NCBI GenBank assembly: GCA_028282485.1
Contig: JANQHU010000042.1
Coordinates: 1 to 8,354 of the forward strand
Origin: Bacillota bacterium
GTDB taxonomy: Bacteria; Bacillota; UBA4882; UBA8346
Reading direction: 5' to 3'
Length of the DNA stretch: 8,354 bases
Of the stretch, positions 6,619 to 8,354 are shown piece after piece. Below the pieces are notes generated by a model. It did not search any database. It was not told the DNA's origin and was given only the letters and a program-made list of their open reading frames with translations. Each line of letters begins with the position of its first letter. Within the stretch, counting starts at the first letter, position 1. A program made the position numbers and the translations under genes.

Positions 6619-7326
6619 CTAAAATTTAACTTCTAATCCAGCTTGATAATTAAATTCTTTATCATATAGAGTATTAATATTAGCTACTATATTGACGTTT
6701 TTATTAAATTGATATTTCACGGTATAATCATGCAAATAAGTTCCGTTTACCAACAATACCGGATTAAGATCAAAACCCCATTTCTGCCACTGCCAATTTA
6801 AATCGCCTCTTAAAAAAAGAACGGGTTCCTTGGACGGATTATAGCTGTATTCAGGAGCACCATCTCCTACATCTCCCCGCACTCCGGCGTCAAAATAAAA
6901 ATCATGTTCACTAATTTGTATTTTCAAAACCGCTTCATACTCCGTCCAATCCTTCCCATGATAATTATGGTTGGCGAGACCAGCAAGTTTTAAATTATTA
7001 TCTCCGAACTGACAGAGAAACTCCAAATTGCCATAATTAAAAGAGTCTTCAGTAGCAGAATCATAAACCATTCCAGTTTCCAACCTGAAATCCGTCATCG
7101 GTTTCCAAAAAATACCGCCATGTAATAATTCCTTTTCCCAAGCTGCCGTTAACCCCCAATTATTTGACAAATGGTAATCCACTAACACTAGATTATTATT
7201 TTCATTACCCGCTAGAGCCATCACCTTGTTGGGCATGACCTCTTCTTGCGCCAAAACTGGCATTCCCAAAATTAACAAAAATAACATGGTTAACCAAAAA
7301 CTTTTCATTACTAATCTTCCCCCCAT
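6619..7326 (-). CDS. Exported putative outer-membrane beta-barrel protein
   Basis: I do not recognise a named family. The protein has a signal peptide with a good signal-peptidase I site (PVLA before QEE, cleavage after residue 26). The mature part, about 209 aa, is rich in alternating polar/nonpolar stretches with many aromatics and short turn-like loops (about 97-220), as in 8- to 12-strand barrels. The last eleven residues, FNYQAGLEVKF, alternate perfectly and end in Phe, the usual recognition signal for outer-membrane barrel assembly. No transmembrane helix follows the signal peptide. The ATG at 7326 is preferred because GGAGGGG lies nine bases upstream; an internal ATG at 7308 (residue 7), behind GGGGGGAAG, would give a more ordinary signal-peptide N-terminus. 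A promoter lies directly upstream and the GerMN gene 39 bp downstream. If the barrel call is right, the host is a diderm; otherwise it is a secreted beta-rich protein. Confidence 0.7.
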   Translation of the reverse strand: MGGRLVMKSFWLTMLFLLILGMPVLAQEEVMPNKVMALAGNENNNLVLVDYHLSNNWGLTAAWEKELLHGGIFWKPMTDFRLETGMVYDSATEDSFNYGNLEFLCQFGDNNLKLAGLANHNYHGKDWTEYEAVLKIQISEHDFYFDAGVRGDVGDGAPEYSYNPSKEPVLFLRGDLNWQWQKWGFDLNPVLLVNGTYLHDYTVKYQFNKNVNIVANINTLYDKEFNYQAGLEVKF

Positions 7327-7354
7327 TTAAACGCCCCTCCATTTAGTTTTAATA

Positions 7355-7363
7355 ATTATACCA
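7355..7363 (-). promoter_or_regulatory. Probable promoter of the barrel/GerMN operon
   Basis: The minus strand reads TGGTATAAT at 7363-7355, a perfect -10 hexamer with the TGn extension. No good -35 exists at 16-18 bp; a TTGAAA occurs 22 bp upstream. The predicted start near 7348 gives a leader of about 22 nt containing the GGAGGGG Shine-Dalgarno. Confidence 0.6.
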
Positions 7364-7366
7364 ACC

Positions 7367-7394
7367 TTTACTTTTAACGAATTTTCAATAAAAT
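7367..7394 (+). promoter_or_regulatory. Weak candidate promoter for dapL
   Basis: TTTACT (7367-7372) and TAAAAT (7389-7394) are 16 bp apart, with 4 of 6 and 5 of 6 consensus matches. Transcription would start near 7401, leaving a leader of about 187 nt. Alternatives nearer the gene, such as TTTACA at 7434-7439 with TTTATT 17 bp further, are no better. The rest of the divergent spacer (7327-7587) holds short inverted repeats and a nine-T run but no recognised riboswitch. Confidence 0.3.
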
Positions 7395-7573
7395 TGGTTC
7401 CTGCTCAAAAGATTTCCGCCAACTTTTGGCTTCTTTACAAAAACTAATATCTATATTTTATTTTAATCATAACATGAATTTAAAGCAGGATTCAATGAAA
7501 AATTTTTTGCAGGTTTTTTTTTATTAATCGAGAATAATAAAAAAACCAGAGCAACAAAATAATGGAAAAAAAG

Positions 7574-7579
7574 AAAGGA
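7574..7579 (+). promoter_or_regulatory. Ribosome binding site that fixes the dapL start
   Basis: AAAGGA at 7574-7579, within AAAGGATG, is the only good Shine-Dalgarno here. It lies 8 nt before the ATG at 7588. An in-frame ATG at 7579 overlaps the Shine-Dalgarno itself and cannot use it, so the protein most likely begins MATVNTNY. Confidence 0.75.
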
Positions 7580-7587
7580 TGAAAAAT

Positions 7588-8354
7588 ATGGCTACGGTAA
7601 ATACTAATTATTTAAAACTGCCTGGCAGCTATCTTTTTTCGGAAATTGCCAGACGCGTTAATAAATTTAAAACAGAAAACCCCCAGGCCGAAGTAATCCG
7701 GTTAGGAATTGGTGATGTTACCAAACCTTTAACCCCGACGATTATTAACAGTTTTCAAGAAGCAGTGACCGAAATGGGAGTAGCTGATACTTTTCGAGGC
7801 TACGGCCCAGAACAGGGTTACGCTTTTTTAATCAACAAAATTATTGAAAATGATTATCGTCCTTTAGGGATTGAGTTAACTGACGAAGAAGTTTTTGTCA
7901 GCGACGGCTCTAAGTGTGATACAGGTAATTTTCAAGAACTTTTCGCTCCAGACAGCGTTATTGCCGTCACCGATCCGGTTTATCCGGTTTACGTGGATAC
8001 TAACGTAATGGCTGGCCGAGCCGGTAATCTTGGTGAAGATGGTAAATTTGACAAAATGGTTTACTTACCCTGTAACCAAAAAAACGGTTTAAAACCGGAA
8101 TTACCGAAAACTAAAGTAGACTTAATTTATCTCTGTTTTCCCAATAATCCCACGGGGATGACTCTGACCAAAGAAGAACTTCAAGTCTGGGTAGATTATG
8201 CTCGGGAAAATAAAGCGATTATTCTCTTTGACGCTGCCTATGAGGCCTTTATCCAGGAACCGGAAATTCCCCATAGCATTTATGAGATTCCCGGGGCCAC
8301 AGAAGTGGCTGTTGAATTTAGAAGCTTTTCGAAGACAGCTGATTCACAGGTACC
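7588..8354 (+). CDS. dapL: LL-diaminopimelate aminotransferase DapL, N-terminal part, frameshifted near the window edge
   Basis: DapL is a cytosolic PLP enzyme that transfers an amino group from glutamate to tetrahydrodipicolinate, giving LL-diaminopimelate in one step for lysine and peptidoglycan synthesis. The reading frame is intact for 251 codons of an expected roughly 410. Family motifs appear in order: LGIGDVTKPL (39-48), FRGYGPEQGY (69-78), SDGSKCDTGN (105-114), DPVYPVYVD (129-137), CFPNNPTG (183-190), FDAAYEA (214-220) and SFSK with the PLP lysine K249. After A251 the family expects GFTGTR, but the sequence reads D-S-Q-V; the FTGT codons are present at 8343-8354 in another frame. One G appears to be missing at about 8340-8341. 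Because this is 14 bases from the window end, a sequencing or assembly error is as likely as a real mutation. The gene diverges from the minus-strand cluster. Confidence 0.93.
   Translation, partial: MATVNTNYLKLPGSYLFSEIARRVNKFKTENPQAEVIRLGIGDVTKPLTPTIINSFQEAVTEMGVADTFRGYGPEQGYAFLINKIIENDYRPLGIELTDEEVFVSDGSKCDTGNFQELFAPDSVIAVTDPVYPVYVDTNVMAGRAGNLGEDGKFDKMVYLPCNQKNGLKPELPKTKVDLIYLCFPNNPTGMTLTKEELQVWVDYARENKAIILFDAAYEAFIQEPEIPHSIYEIPGATEVAVEFRSFSKTADSQV

Noticed and set aside
7485..7522. GCAGG followed by nine T, resembling the 3' half of a terminator
   Set aside because: No CCTGC partner occurs within a normal hairpin distance; the only one is about 100 bases upstream, so it is not called as a terminator.
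7562..7582. Six-codon open frame (MEKKKG) overlapping the dapL ribosome binding site as a possible leader peptide
   Set aside because: It has no lysine-attenuator architecture, no hairpin follows it and it has no Shine-Dalgarno of its own; lysine-rich codons are expected in A-rich DNA.
1..8354. CRISPR arrays, tRNA/rRNA genes, insertion sequences, T-box or lysine riboswitch
   Set aside because: No regularly spaced repeats, no transposase-like protein, no terminal inverted repeats and no recognisable RNA signature was found on either strand.

Overview
The window is AT-rich DNA from an endospore-forming member of the Bacillota (Firmicutes), most likely a clostridial-type lineage. SpoIIE, the sporulation PP2C phosphatase, is restricted to spore-formers and their close relatives. 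The spoIIE/tilS/ftsH neighbourhood is a classic Firmicutes arrangement. DapL (LL-diaminopimelate aminotransferase) is typical of many Clostridia but not of Bacillus. A small exported protein that looks like an outer-membrane beta-barrel raises the possibility of a diderm (two-membrane) Firmicute such as Halanaerobiales, Negativicutes or Limnochordia. That placement is inference; I cannot assign a genus.

Layout: six genes lie on the minus strand, read right to left: a putative beta-barrel protein (7326-6619), a one-domain GerMN protein (6579-5977), a D,D-carboxypeptidase (5838-4624), spoIIE (4428-2002), tilS (1863-478) and the first 132 codons of ftsH (397-1, running off the left edge). dapL (7588 to the right edge) is divergent on the plus strand and also incomplete. 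The barrel and GerMN genes are 39 bp apart and probably form one operon, closed by a hairpin terminator at 5921-5889. A second terminator at 1970-1936 closes spoIIE. tilS and ftsH each appear to have their own promoter.

Regulation: four minus-strand promoters can be proposed, all with an extended -10 (TGn before the hexamer) and poor -35 boxes. The most informative is in front of spoIIE, where a Spo0A-box-like sequence overlaps a -35-like GCGACA set 21 bp from the -10, the unusual geometry known from Spo0A-activated spoIIE and spoIIG promoters. The carboxypeptidase leader can fold so that its ribosome binding site is sequestered.

Common theme: most genes concern the cell envelope and its remodelling: DAP synthesis for peptidoglycan (DapL), peptide trimming (the carboxypeptidase), asymmetric division and sigma-F activation (SpoIIE), membrane-protein quality control (FtsH) and possibly the outer membrane. 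TilS is the tRNA-modifying housekeeping member of the cluster. The dapL reading frame breaks 14 bases before the window ends, just after the catalytic lysine motif: one missing G shifts FTGT into another frame. No tRNA, rRNA, CRISPR array or mobile element was seen, and no intergenic gap exceeds 300 bases.
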